Positions 35,257 to 47,065 of a stretch of 64,000 nucleotides of DNA are shown here, piece after piece. The notes under the pieces were generated by a model, which saw nothing but the letters and a program-made list of their open reading frames with translations, made no database searches and was not told the DNA's origin. A program made the translations under genes and the position numbers. The DNA is taken from NCBI GenBank assembly GCA_025093555.1, contig JAIWNF010000001.1, positions 1,550,001 through 1,614,000 of the forward strand, in the 5' to 3' direction. The first letter of the stretch is position 1, and the number at the start of each line of letters is the position of its first letter. This DNA is from Circinella umbellata (taxonomy: Eukaryota; Mucoromycota; Mucoromycetes; Mucorales; Lichtheimiaceae).

Positions 35257-35954
35257 TAATATACCTTACAAGGTATATCTTATTAAATATATAAGAAAAT
35301 GTAAACATTTCCTATTAGAAGTATAATATTAATTATAGAATATAATACTTTATGGTTGATGGAACATCAACTATCATTTAATATTTATTCTAAATTATTA
35401 ATATTATTTAAGAAAAATAAAAACAAATGTTTTTTCTTTTTCTGTTAATTATTTTTAAATTTATTTTTATAAAAATATCAAAAATTATGAATTTTTGGAT
35501 ATTTTGAAATTTATGGATTTTATGAATTTTATGAAATTCATAAATTTATGACATAAAGAAAAATAAAACAAATTGTTTTCTTTCACTACCACCACCACCA
35601 CTTCAACAACAAGAACAACAACAACACTAACATGTTCTTGTTTCTACTTATATGTATTAAAAACAAATAAAATCATAGATTTTCTTGTTTTTTTCAGAAA
35701 TAAATATATATATATGGGTTTGTTACACAAACAAAATAAATTAGCATTAGGTCTAATTTATTTTATATATATTTAATATTTCCAAAGTTCGTAGAACTTC
35801 AAGAATTATATTTTTTTTATATTTTTAAATTAAAATATGATTACGTAATCATATTTTTAAAAATAAAGTTTAAAAAATAAATTCTATATAAAAGATAAAA
35901 ATTAATTTATTATATAATAAATTTGATAATTTTTATTCTTTTTGATAGCTATAC

Positions 35955-38900
35955 TAGGGATCCTCATGAGAACCGAAGAACCGGAACCGAACCGGAACCG
36001 AACCGAGAAAAGTCGAGACGGTTCTATGGAAGGAACCGACTGGAACCGACTCGGTTCTACATGGAAAGAACCGAGAACCGACATTATAATTTAGTAGATG
36101 TGTGAGCCCTGACATTATGGTTGAGAAAACATTAATTGCAAAAATAAAACATAATTATAAATAGCGTGGAATTCTTTTATATAAAGTGTAAGCTGTTAAA
36201 TAAGAGAAGCGTATGGATTTTATTGAATATGTATTGGAAAAAAAAGTATAGCAATAATAGTCAAGATAATAGTAATGGAAAGAATAATAGTAATAAAAAG
36301 AATAATAATAATAAAAAGAATAATAATAATAAAAGAAAGGGAAAGAGCAATGAAAAATAGTATAATAAAAAGAGGTAGAAGAAGTGCTACTCGTCGGAAT
36401 TAAAAGAAGTCCAAGAATCTAAAAGCATTAGTCTTTGTATGGTCTCTGGTGACAAACGGTTGCGTGTATAAGGTAAGAGGAGTCGCGTTTGCGAAAAACA
36501 GCGCTCAGAAGGAGTGGCGGTTACTGGTACTGCGAAATATTGGGCAGCCATACGCGCCAAATTAGGCCACTGTGACTGAGCCTCCCAGTATAAAAATTCC
36601 GGTGCCTTTTGACCTTTCTTTCGGAGCATTGGCACACGCAATCGTTCTTGAAGATAATCGTCAAGTTCGTCATGTTCATCGCTTGTATTATACAAACTGT
36701 ATAACCGTCGCAATTCTTCGTTCGCTTCAGACTCCATTGTTACAGATTTGGGGAAATCTGCCCAAGCATCCCTAACCATCCTTTGGCTCATGTTCTGGTA
36801 TTCCTCTTCCCAACCACTGGTACGTCACCAAGTAAACTTCATATGTGGATCAAGGGCCGTTGCAACTGCATATATATGTGTATTATCAACCTTACAATAA
36901 TATCTTTGCAGCTTTTGTAATCCACGTCTTGCTGCTCTCTTGAGTTCGGCTGGATAATTACTACTTTCGACATCTTCTAAGGAATCCATTATCAAATTAT
37001 AATGAACGATGGCGGTATTGATTGTCGCGTGGCTTTGACTTGCTGATAGCTCAATGGTTGTCTCCCAGAACTTGAGGAGCATGGACTTGACCTGGGAAAT
37101 GCGGGTCCATTCAAGATCACTCAGCTGGAACTCGTGCAATTCGGTATTTGTAGAACACACACTATTATATGGGACTTGTAACAAGGATGCTCGTGTCAAC
37201 ATTTGGTAAGTGGAGTTCCATCGTGTTGGTACATCGAGTGACAGCTTGAGTTTTGTTGCGCAATGTATTTCTTGTGCGCGCATAAATCTCTCTGTACGTT
37301 GTGGTGAGGACCTATATTTATTGTGATATTGGATGTTTATGAGTATTTTCTGATAATAACAACTTTTTTGCAAAAAAAAAAAAATAGTGTTTATCATACC
37401 GTATTTTTGTTATGCCTTTTCGAAGCTTAATAAGTGAGCTCATCACTTGTCGTTCGCCATTGTCCCCAAAATGATCGTGCTCGTTTGCTCTTTCTGAATC
37501 GTCGTTATTTTCTTGCTCGACATATGATTCATTCATACCCCACTTCAAAATATCTTGAACGGCTAAATTTAACACATGTCCAAGACACGGTATATGATGG
37601 CTTCTTGTACGAAACGGCCTATAGATTGGTATATTTATATTAGTGTCATGTTGATATATTTTGATATATTATATAATGTTGAACCTACCATCCTTTTTCT
37701 TCAGCATATTTTTCTACTTCCAGGGCCATTCTTTTCATGTTGGATGCGTTGTCAGTCGTAATTGTGAATAACTTGGGACCTAGGTTGAAATCGTTGATAA
37801 TTTCCAAGAATGCTGCTGCCAAATTCTCTGCCGAATGAGGACCATTCAATGGCTGGAAACCGAGAATTACTTCTTGCATCGTCCAAGTAGAAGTTGATAT
37901 CCAATGACCGGTGACCGCGAGGAAAGCATCATTATATGGACTAGTCCAACCATCAAGTGTGCAAGAAATTACAGGAAGGGAATCTAGCAAGTTGCGCAGT
38001 TTTTTTTTGTAAAAGTCATACTCTTCTTTGGTCTGAAGGTAAAATAAAATATAATGTGTTAGTTTGTTAAATATAATGACAAAACAAAAAAAGGGGTGGG
38101 GAGAACTAATATTTTACCTTTCTTGTAATGGTGTCTGTACTTGGAAGTTTTACCATTTCCATTGCTGTTGCTGATTGCGCAATGTTCAAGAGCTCTTGTA
38201 AATCGTCATTCTCGGCCATTGTAAAAGGAAGTTTGGTTTTAACAATGAATTTGATAAATGTCTTTATAAAATCATCAGCTGTAAAAACTCGGGGACGTTT
38301 TGCTTGGACGAACAAATCCATGGACCTCCAGAACGCTTAGCACCTGTATGTGGGCCATTATCTGCTGTTATTTGATGCTTGTTATGCAAATGCTTGACTA
38401 AACCAGAAGTAGAGGAATCCTTCGAAGCAAAAGAGCGGTTACAAGTACCCACCAAGCATTTAATTCGAGGGGCACCTTTATCATCAGTAAAACGTTGGCC
38501 GTATCCATATTTAAATATAAAGCTAGTTTCCTTGACGGATGAATCGTGTTGGGATCCAGATACGACACTCGAAACGGACTCAGTGTCATTATCATCAATA
38601 GTACTTGATTGATCACGATCGATAGACATGGCAGAAGCTTGACGGGAAAAACTTGGGGTTGGAGATGAAACAATGGGAGAGTTTGAATATGGCGTTGGGT
38701 TGAACTAATGGAAAGAAATATAACAAAAGGATAAGAAGGACAATATGGTTACAAATGTTCTTTGTGATTTTATAGCTCGATACTTTTGTATAATCAATGC
38801 TTATTTTACCTCATCGTGAAGAGCACCAAGGGGATTTCTGGATGAAGAACCGGTTTGGAATGGCATCGCTGAAAAGTAAATTGAAGGTAGTTGTAAGTAA

Positions 38901-40225
38901 AAAAAAATTAACTTTCGTTGAAATATATCTGGGGAGGGAGATAACACCGTAGCCAAATAAAATAGAATAACGAAGAAAAATAATAAAGGATAACGTAAAA
39001 ATGTTTTTTTTATCTAATGATTATGATGGGGTATTTATATGTTTTCTAAAACTACTGCGGGATATAATATGTAATGGTAATAATAATAATGATAATAATG
39101 ATAATTAATGATTAGCATTAATTTTGACAATGATGACTATGATGTAATTGCCAAGCAATAATTATTACAAAGCGCAAGAAGTATTGAGGATAATTATAAA
39201 TAGTCGGAAGGAGTGTCTAAAAAGGAAATTATTTAAGAATAATCATAAGAAATCTCCAAAAAGGAAATCAAACTTAACAATGACACTATACCTTCCAAAA
39301 AAAACCATCTTGATACTGCTAACTACTAGTGCATATTGCCTAAAATAATTATTGACCGAAAACTCTTTTCATCAATGGGAAGCTGATCTTTCTAGCATAA
39401 TAAGCACAAAAGATATTTCACTGAAATAGTTTTTTTTTGCCAAGCTGGAACGGAAATCCAAAATGGATAACCCTGCAAGTAGCAACTATTTTTTTTTCTT
39501 ATTTCTTTTTTTACTTTTACAGATGTAACAACAATATTTTTTCCCTTTCAATTAACATGGCCATTATTTTCTTTTAGGCAAAAGGCAATTACTTTTATTG
39601 GACCAACAACACTATTTTCTACCTTTCATTACTACGACCATGAATATATCTAAAGAAAGTTTTTTTTACAGATGTAACAACAATAACACAATGGCTGTTT
39701 TTTTATGGATATTTATTTTTCTGAATTACCAATAATATGTTTCTTTCTTCCATTTAACACGGCCGTCATTCATTTATTTCTTTTTGCTGATTACTTTATG
39801 GATGTAACAACAGTAATTTTCAAACTCCCATTCAGTATGACAACGTTAAATAGAATATTCAATAGTTGCTATTACTATTTTCGCTTCAATAGAACCACAT
39901 ACAACACTTAACTAAAGATCATCACCTCTATTCACTATTTAGAAAAAGTATTCAGCTTTTTTTGATAATAAACGGCATTCAGTTAAAAAATGACTTTTGT
40001 TTTTTTTATTGTACTTGTTGGCTACATATAAAGACTTATTGTGCTTATATTTTGAGATATCTGTTTTTTTCACAAAAAAAAAGACCATTAAACTACTGTC
40101 GGTTCCTCGGTTCTTCTCGGTTCTTCTCGGTTCTTCACGGTTCGGTTCGGTTCGGTTCTTACTAAAGGTCGGTTCGATTCGGTTCTCTTGAGGAACCGAA
40201 CCGAATCGAACCATGAGGATCCCTA
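35955..40225. mobile_element. hAT transposon, 4271 bp, with perfect 8-bp target duplication
   Basis: The terminal inverted repeats TAGGGATCCTCATG are perfect. They are flanked by the 8-bp direct repeat AGCTATAC (35947-35954 and 40226-40233), exactly the hAT target-site length. Subterminal regions (about 35970-36085 and 40098-40215) are packed with GGTTC/GAACCG words in both orientations. It encodes a hAT transposase on the minus strand (36387-38866). The 39.4-39.9 kb part contains three diverged repeats headed by GATGTAACAACA. The intact ends suggest recent insertion and possible mobility in trans. Confidence 0.92.
36387..38866 (-). pseudogene. hAT transposase (BED finger, RNase H fold, hATC), near-intact
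   Basis: Exons 38866-38810, 38704-38118, 38032-37689, 37618-37400 and 37311-36387 have consistent GT-AG borders. The N-terminus is Ser-rich. A BED-type finger follows (IKCLVGTC ... LVKHLHNKH), then ISCTLDGWTSPYNDAFLAV (first Asp), FTITTDNASNM (second Asp) and PCLGHVLNLAVQDILK. The C-terminal dimerisation block AAQYFAVPVTATPSERCFSQ contains the conserved Glu, followed by NRLSPETIQRLMLL. Lesions: one base is missing near 38325 between GGP and MDLFVQAKRP, and a TGA lies at 36825-36827 in KFTW-stop-RTSGWEEE. Both are single changes, so the copy died recently or uses an unusual isoform. Confidence 0.85.
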
Positions 40226-40724
40226 AGCTATACTATCTGAATATTTAAATAAATATTCTAAAAACAAGATTTGTGTTACAAATATTTGTTTTTAATACAT
40301 ATAAGTAGAAACAAGAACATGTTAGTGTTGTTGTTGTTCTTGTTGTTGAAGTGGTGGTAGTAGTAGTGAAAAAGAAAACAATTTGTTTTATTTTTCTTTA
40401 TGTCATAAATTTATGAATTCATAAAATTCATAAAATCCATAAATTTCAAAATATCCAAAAATTCATAATTTTTGATATTTTTATAAAAATAAATTTAAAA
40501 ATAATTAACAGAAAAAGAAAAAACATTTGTTTTTATTTTTCTTAAATAATATTAATAATTTAGAATAAATATTAAATGATAGTTGATGTTCCATCAACTA
40601 TAAAGTATTATATTCTATAATTAATATTTATACTTCATGGTTTGTAACTTTTAATGCTGAATATAAATGATGTTATGTAAGTAATTAATATCTTTATATA
40701 TATCCTCTTTTTGCCTCTCTCTCA

Positions 40725-42430
40725 TTATTTAACATATATGTTATACATAGATAATTCAATACTGGAGTTATCATCACCAATAAAATCGTCTGGAATTTTC
40801 TTTATAATACTTCTGCAATGGCCAAAATCTGTATCACCAGCCTGTTTTTTTATTTTCAAAGAGTGTGTCGTTAAAAATATATACATACTATAAAACCACA
40901 GCCATGATGCCAACTTACCTCAGCAAATTCAAAAATCGTCTTCATAACATTATCATCCAAACTTCTAACAGGGTAAAGTTCATTGACTTCTTTCAACATC
41001 ACTCCCCATTCTTCTTCATCAAAACCATATTGTAAACATGAACTTGTTTCACATTCCAGACCGTCAATTAAGAATATACAGTTAAGTGCACTATAGATAA
41101 AATATCAATTCCATTCAGTTGATTTATTTTTCTTTTATAAATTTATTTTTCTATTCGCTGAACAAATGGTATACATACAGCTCTTGTAGATATATTTCTA
41201 ATGAACCTGCTTTTGTATGCTCAATCACTTCACTTCTAAACTATTGAAATTTTTCAGTGATACATGTACCATTGATCTTCCACTACCATATAATTTATTA
41301 TTATTATTATTATTATATTGATATGGTTATAGATAAATAATATTTAGATTGTATTTTTCTTTTTTACCTGATCACAACTTTCTTTTAATTCAATTGTCGA
41401 TATAACTCCATTTCCGCACAAATACTCCTTGACTTTTTTTCTCTAATTGAATAGAAAAGATATTATTAGTAGTTACTATAATTATATACCGAATACTTCA
41501 AATACTTACTCGCTTATTAGTGGATTCAGTACTACTTTGAGGTGATGTTGATGTAGTGGATGATAGTTGTTGTATTTCAGCTGTTGAATTTCTTTTACCT
41601 GAAGTCTATGAATAAAGTTTTCATGCACAAAGTTGATATTAGAATCATTCTATTGGTTCATAAAAAATATTACATGTAGCACTATATCATACTTTTGGTA
41701 ATAAGTCTTCATTTTCGGTATTGACGACGTGGTTGGTTTCGATTATTAAGGAGTGACGTGATTTTAAAGATGTTGGTGAATTTTGGTTTAGGGTTTGCTA
41801 TAATATGATAGAAAAAAAATTAGTGTTGAAAGACAAGTAGGTAAAAAAAATAAGTAAATGGTTCAAAATCAAACGCATCAAAAATACAAAACGCACACAA
41901 GAAAAAACCATAATAACAAAGATATATATGAACATACATGTAGGACAGTAATTTCTGAGGATACAGAAGTATTAGTAACAGCATAATGTTTATTCGTCAA
42001 TTCGATTATAGCTTGGTACCAGTTGGGATTACCTAGAACCTGAAAACAGTGAAAGAAAAGATGCTCAGTATGCAACAAAAAGAAAATATAACAATAACAA
42101 TAATAATAATAATCGAGCGACATTGAGAAAAAGAAAAAAGAATAGAAAGAAGTTATACTAACAATTTTTTTATTCAAACTCTCAGCAACCAGCTTGTATT
42201 TTCTGGTCCAATATCGCTTTATATCAATTTCTTTTGGATGAGTAAGTTTGCATATTTCAGCTTCTACAAAATGTTCAAGTGTTGGGTTTTCCATGGAATC
42301 AAAGTATTGTAAAAGCACTATTATAACCAGCGAATTAGTTAGTAAGCAATTAACAAACAGCTACTTTTCAAGTCAAAGATTCCTTACAATTTTCATTAGT
42401 GTCATCTGTATTAGTGTCATGGGTTGACAT
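40725..42430 (-). CDS. Unknown nine-exon gene (paralogue C), one in-frame TAG
   Basis: Nine exons close in phase to 322 residues: 42430-42388, 42317-42163, 42039-41938, 41797-41693, 41605-41510, 41442-41368, 41282-41179, 41090-40919 and 40841-40725. The N-terminus is MSTHDTNTDDTNEN, then YFDSMENPTLEHFVEAEICK and RYWTRKYKLVAESL. A Ser/Thr-rich middle follows, then a compact C-terminal region (IFLIDGLECETSSCLQYGFD, VNELYPVRSLDDNVMKTIFE). I do not recognise the family. The TAG at 41241-41243 (in KFQ-stop-FRSEV) aligns with CAA in paralogue D (QFQQFRREV), so a Gln codon mutated. It abuts the outer arm of foldback unit 2. Confidence 0.55.
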
Positions 42431-44900
42431 GATGTAAAGGGAGGGTTAGAGTTTTTAATCAGCAAACAGGCTTTGTTTTTACAGAATGTTTGGGAGTTAA
42501 CAAAACTGCGCTTTTTTTTGTGCACAAGGTTTTCATTATACTATCAATGCAAACAAGAAGAAAAAAGCCAATGCCAAGAGGTCACATGCCATTTTTTCAA
42601 GTGCTTCAATAATAGTCAACATAGTCGATCACAAGCTTGAAAAATAATACCCCTCGGATTTTGATTCGCCAACATTCTACATGCAAGTACGCATGCCTGT
42701 CGCGTGTTAGTGTTTGATATTGATTCCTCAAATTTAGGCAAACGAAAAACCTATATATGGAAGTATACTCATCTAAAAAGCCATTTTTCTCAGTTCCAGA
42801 ATTTCTTTGTTAAACTGCCTCCATAGAAACTACGTAAGACAACCATTTCTCAATGGACAATAAGAACTTATATGTTTGTAACCTGATAGCATAAGCCTCC
42901 TCGAATGTTTTATTTAAATTGTACGTGAACATTCCTTCATAAACATATGCGCGACTTAATTGAATATCATAATGAAAAGTGATAGTAAGAAACAAGAAAA
43001 CGTATGGGCTATGAATTCCAAATCAGGAAATACTTTTTTTTTAAAAAAAACTGTAGGTGAGTTTCAGATGGAGGCTCATTTCCATATATAAACTTTTCGT
43101 ATGCCTAGATTTGGGTTTATAATAAAATCCGCTTCACTCTGCTGTGAATTCTTAAAAAAAGCTAAACCACCAAACCTTTCATTATTCTTTTAATTCAATT
43201 GCTAGGACCGCTACGGTTCTCATGCTACCCAGCATGCCCATGGATATGTCCAAGTGATCATTGTGCACGCCTTGCCTTCATCAAATGTCCGTTTGGTCTC
43301 TACACAATGTGAGCGTTTTTTTTTGCTAGGACCGCTACCGTCCTCATGCTACCCAGCATGCCCATGGATATGTCCAAGTGATCATTGTGCACGCCTTGCC
43401 TTCATCAAATGTCCGTTTGGTTTCTACACAGTGTGAGCGTTTTTTAATTTTCTTCTCTAATTTTGTGGACTGACCAGGAGGTAACGTACAAGGGCAAAAT
43501 CGAATATATAAAACAAGGAGTAAAGAAAATTTACAAAAAAAAATTGGAGGAGGGGAGACTATATACAATAAGGGTAGCGTTGTTTTATAAGGAAAAGAAA
43601 GGAATAAGAAGAGAAGTGGGGTAAAAACAGTTGAATGATCAAAGGCACCGTGTTCTTGAGGAATAGTTTTAGCTACATATGGTTTTTTTTGAGGAGGTGT
43701 TGATTATAGATTCCAGGTAATGACAAGGATCGAATGGATTTTGCAAGATTTGAGTAGATAATTAGAGTATAGAATATAATATGGCTGTGCTGCCGTTTCC
43801 GTAATCCACTTATTCGGTCGAATTTCTTTGATGCAACCAAAGGTAATTGGCTGTATAACTGTCCCAGAAAACATACCTAATGGCACTTCTTGAAACTGAA
43901 AAATAACCTATTTGTATTTTTTAGGATATCAATCAACATATCCAATATCACCATAGGTGAACAACGATACTGTAGCGGTTGTAGCCAGCACAACTAAATT
44001 ATACTTGGTCCTTTATTGATATCTTGTCCATCTATTTATTATGGATCTCTTTTATTATTATTTTTCTTATTTTAATTTTTCAGGATTCATAATTTTTGAA
44101 ATTTCCCAATGTCTTAAAATTTTGCTGTATAATGCAGAGTATATATCAGTATGTCTTATATTTTACATTATTGTTACCAATATATGTTCTCGATTTGATA
44201 AAAAAAATATGTGTAAATAGACAGAATATATACTATGTAATTATAATGAGGTGCAAAGTATACTACAGACATACGTTCAAGAATTAATATATAAAGAAAG
44301 AGTCAGGTAGATGGAAGAGAGATAGAATACAGTTGGACACCACTTTTTGCACACCTTTTGACCAAAATCCCACTTTTTAGTTAATGAAATTGCACAATCC
44401 ATGCTTTTTGCACTCTCAACACCTTCAGAAGGACTTGTGCAAAGTTCCATTTATTTATTTTTTGGAAACTAATGATTTAATCACCCACCTATATATGTAC
44501 ACGGTCAAGTATTTGAATATCATCCTTTGATCCTTGAACCAATATTTCCTCAAAAGTCATGCAACAATGCAAAATAATAAACCATTCAATAAAGCGTCCT
44601 AAACTATAACCAAAAAATGAGTAAGTGAAAATACAAGCATATCATTTTTTTTATCTTTTTTTTAAGTTTACTTTTTTACTGTCTTCTTGCTACTGTATTT
44701 TTATTTTTTATTTTTTTTAGGAATCCTCCATGTTATATAATATTTTTTAAATCTGTCACATCAAACTTGTTTCTAATACTCTTTTTTATGCATTTAATGC
44801 GAAGTTTCCATAAAAAATAATGTTTGGCAGATGGAGATACCTTTTGAAAAAATGTAGTCGGAGCTGAATTTTCTTAACGGCTATAAGCAATATGCACCAT
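42431..44900. other. Spacer between paralogues C and D
   Basis: Contains the 124-bp tandem duplication at 43200-43445. Frames at 42810-42995 and 43704-43886 (minus) have mildly coding-like composition but no motif, splice partners or start context that I can defend. The rest is AT-rich. Confidence 0.45.
43200..43445 (+). repeat. 124-bp direct tandem duplication
   Basis: Copy 1 is 43200-43323 and copy 2 is 43324-43445. Both run from TGCTAGGACCGCTAC to TGTGAGCGTTTTTT and differ at only a few positions. They are clearly less AT-rich than the flanks and include ATGCTACCCAGCATGCCCAT, which holds short palindromes. No frame of note. Confidence 0.9.
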
Positions 44901-44919
44901 ATATGATATAATTTATTTT

Positions 44920-46070
44920 CTTTTATTTTTTGCTGTGGTATGCTGCTTTTGCACACTCAAGCACTTCTCTTCTGAATTGTTGGAATTGTTCCGTAATATA
45001 TGTATCGTTGATTTCCCACTACTACCATAGAAATTTTCGATGTGGTGAGCAATTTGTTTCTGAATAGCATTTATTATTTAGTGTGCTGTAAAGCATTTGT
45101 CGATTAAGATCAACTTCCAATGATAATGAACCCAAATTTGATGCATTGTGATGGTGAGAATCACAGGTGGTGGAGTCTGTGGGGGGGGGAGTGGAGAGCA
45201 TTGGTGATGAAGAAGAGACCACAACTTTCTTTTCATTTCCACACAAATACTCCTTTCTCTAGTCAAATAAAAAAATATTATTAGTAGCAACTACTATATA
45301 TACTGGATACTTTGAACACCTACTCGCTTATTAGTGCTTTTAATACCACTTTGAGGTGATGTCAAAGCACTTGATGATAATTGTTGTGTCTTGGTTGATG
45401 AGTTTCTTTCACCTAAAGTCCTATGAATAAATTTTCATGCACGAAGTTAGTATTAGAATCATTCTATTGATTCGTAAAATTCTTACGGTATATATAATAT
45501 TATATCATACTTTTGGCAATAACTCTTCATTTTCTGCATTAAAACAGTCAGTTCAATGATTGAGGAGTGACATGATTTTAAAGTTGTTGGTGAATTTTGT
45601 TTTAAGGGTTCGCTATAATATGACGCAAAAAAGCAGTGTTGAAAGGCAAAATTAGTAATAAGCAAATGTTTCAAAATTAAACGGGTCAAAAATACAAAGC
45701 GTACACAAAGATTGATATGGATGTGCCCGTGGGTCAGTAATCTCAAAAAATATAGAAGTATCAGTGACTCACAGCAGGTTGCTTTATAACACAACTTTAT
45801 AACGCACTGTACCAATCAATGTCACCTGGAACCTGAATAAAAAGTCAAAGAAAGGATGCTCAGAAAGCAACATGATAGTAATAATTATTATACTAACAAT
45901 TTTCTTTGTTTAAACTCGCAGCAATTAGCTTGTACTTTCTGCTCCAATACATGTTTACTATCAAATTCTTTTGGGTGAGTAAGTTTGGGTATTTCAGTTT
46001 CTACAAAATGTTCAAGTGTTGGCTTTTCCATGGAGTCAAAATATAGTTAAAGCACTATTATAACCAGCGA
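44920..46070 (-). pseudogene. Paralogue D of the gene at 40725-42430, decayed
   Basis: Exon-by-exon match to paralogue C: YFDSMEKPTLEHFVETEIPK (near 46030), the short exon near 45840-45720, NSPTTLKSCHSSIIELTVL (near 45590), GERNSSTKTQQLSSSALTSP (near 45400), KEYLCGNEKKVV (near 45240) and NDTYITEQFQQFRREVLE (near 44990). Stops and frameshifts interrupt several exons, for example the codon before LYFDS and the KHVLEQK shift. The last two exons of C have no counterpart. The first exon is replaced by a hAT-derived remnant at about 46130. The order of exons shows the C/D pair arose by tandem duplication. Confidence 0.7.
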
Positions 46071-46129
46071 ATCAGTTAGCAAGCAACTAACAAACAGCTA
46101 CTTTTCAAGTCAAAGATTTCTTACAATCT

Positions 46130-46520
46130 GTATCTTTGGAAGAATCGACATTATAATTTAGTAAATTCAAGAGATCTTAACTTTATGATAGGGAAAATCA
46201 TCAATCACAAAAATAAAATATAAAGATTTTGAAAGTAGGGGTGTGGGGTTGTGATAAATAAATGTAAACTATTGCAAACTGGGGATTTTTTTTGGATAAT
46301 CACTTTCACAGAGGTACGTAACAAGAATGTACACAGTAATATTTTTTTATGGATATTTATTTTTATGAATGTGACAACAGTACTTTTCTTTTTCATTTAG
46401 CGCAAGTGTTATTTATCTATTTTGTTTTGGTTGAGTGCGACAACAGTAATATTCAAACTTCCATTTAATTCAACAGCTTTAAATAATTTTTTTTTCGACT
46501 GTAACAACAATCTAAAATGT
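46130..46520. mobile_element. Internally deleted hAT derivative (remnant)
   Basis: The left part GACATTATAATTTAGTA ... CAAAAATAAAA matches the inner left end of the hAT element (about 36080-36155). The right part TTTTTTTATGGATATTTATT ... ACAACAGTAATATTCAAACT matches its inner right end (about 39700-39850). The transposase region is missing, and the GAACCG arrays and terminal repeats are not visible here. It sits where paralogue D's first exon should be. Confidence 0.6.
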
Positions 46521-46534
46521 TGATACTCTCGGTC

Positions 46535-46600
46535 CCAAAAAGTAAAAATAAGGGGACACGAAGTAGTAAGAAAAAGCCATTAGAAAAATGAAGCACAACT
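46535..46600. repeat. Dispersed repeat R1, partial copy 3
   Basis: AAGTAAAAATAAGGGGACAC followed by GAAGTAGTAAGAAAAAGCCA matches the core of R1 copies 1 and 2 (for example AAGTAAAAATGGGGGGCCGC at about 13488). Confidence 0.45.
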
Positions 46601-47065
46601 GCTTTTCTTTTTTTAATTTAAATTCAATTATTAATCTGTATATTGAAGATATATATATATCTTATTGAGTAATGTACAAAGAAAATGTTAGTTTACGTAG
46701 GAGTAATAGGTAAGATAATGAGATAATCCATTTTATTTTCTTAGTAACATCATCAAGGGCTATATATGTATAAAAAAATTGCCATGTTTAGCAAAATTAT
46801 ATTAAGAGGAGTTCGCCTTTTTAGTAATAACTTTTAGATATCATAAAAAAAACCCTACAAAGGTCTAAAAACGCCACTATATAGCTCGTAAAAGAAAATT
46901 CAACTTAATTGCTACTATTGATAATAAACTCAATATAAATTTTGTAAAAATAATATGTAGAATAATTTATTTTATATTTTTTTTGAGAAAGGTATTTGCT
47001 ATAGTAGTAATTAATTACCAACTAGAAGCTATTATTATGAAAGTACAGGTGGAAAATATAAAATG
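46601..47065. other. AT-rich intergenic stretch
   Basis: No gene or repeat of note, apart from a short AGATATATATATATCT palindrome near 46648. Confidence 0.5.

Larger units (their letters stand above)
35318..40636. mobile_element. Foldback element, unit 2, split by a hAT transposon
   Basis: The left arm (35318 to about 35680) and right arm (about 40270-40636) are reverse complements for about 360 bp. They start GAAGTATAATATTAATTATA on the left and its near-complement on the right, and include a GTTGATGGAACATCAAC palindrome and an ACAACAACAAGAAC-type tract. The outer 25 bp resemble unit 1, and the internal AT ladder is shared. Without the hAT insertion the unit would be about 1.04 kb. Units 1 and 2 are only 61 bp apart. 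Confidence 0.8.

Noticed and set aside
2390..42430. Reassignment of TAG to glutamine as an explanation for the in-frame TAG codons
   Set aside because: The clean genes (formin, A-T-R, MFS, HMMR-like) contain no internal TAG, the HMMR-like gene appears to use TAG as its terminator, and TGA lesions occur too; nonsense decay fits better.
42810..42995. 61-codon minus-strand frame ending WLSYVVSMEAV
   Set aside because: Coding-like composition only; no motif, no splice partner, no duplicate.
43704..43886. 60-codon minus-strand frame ending ILVITWNL
   Set aside because: The start is plausible and a possible acceptor lies upstream, but there is no partner exon and no family; too weak.
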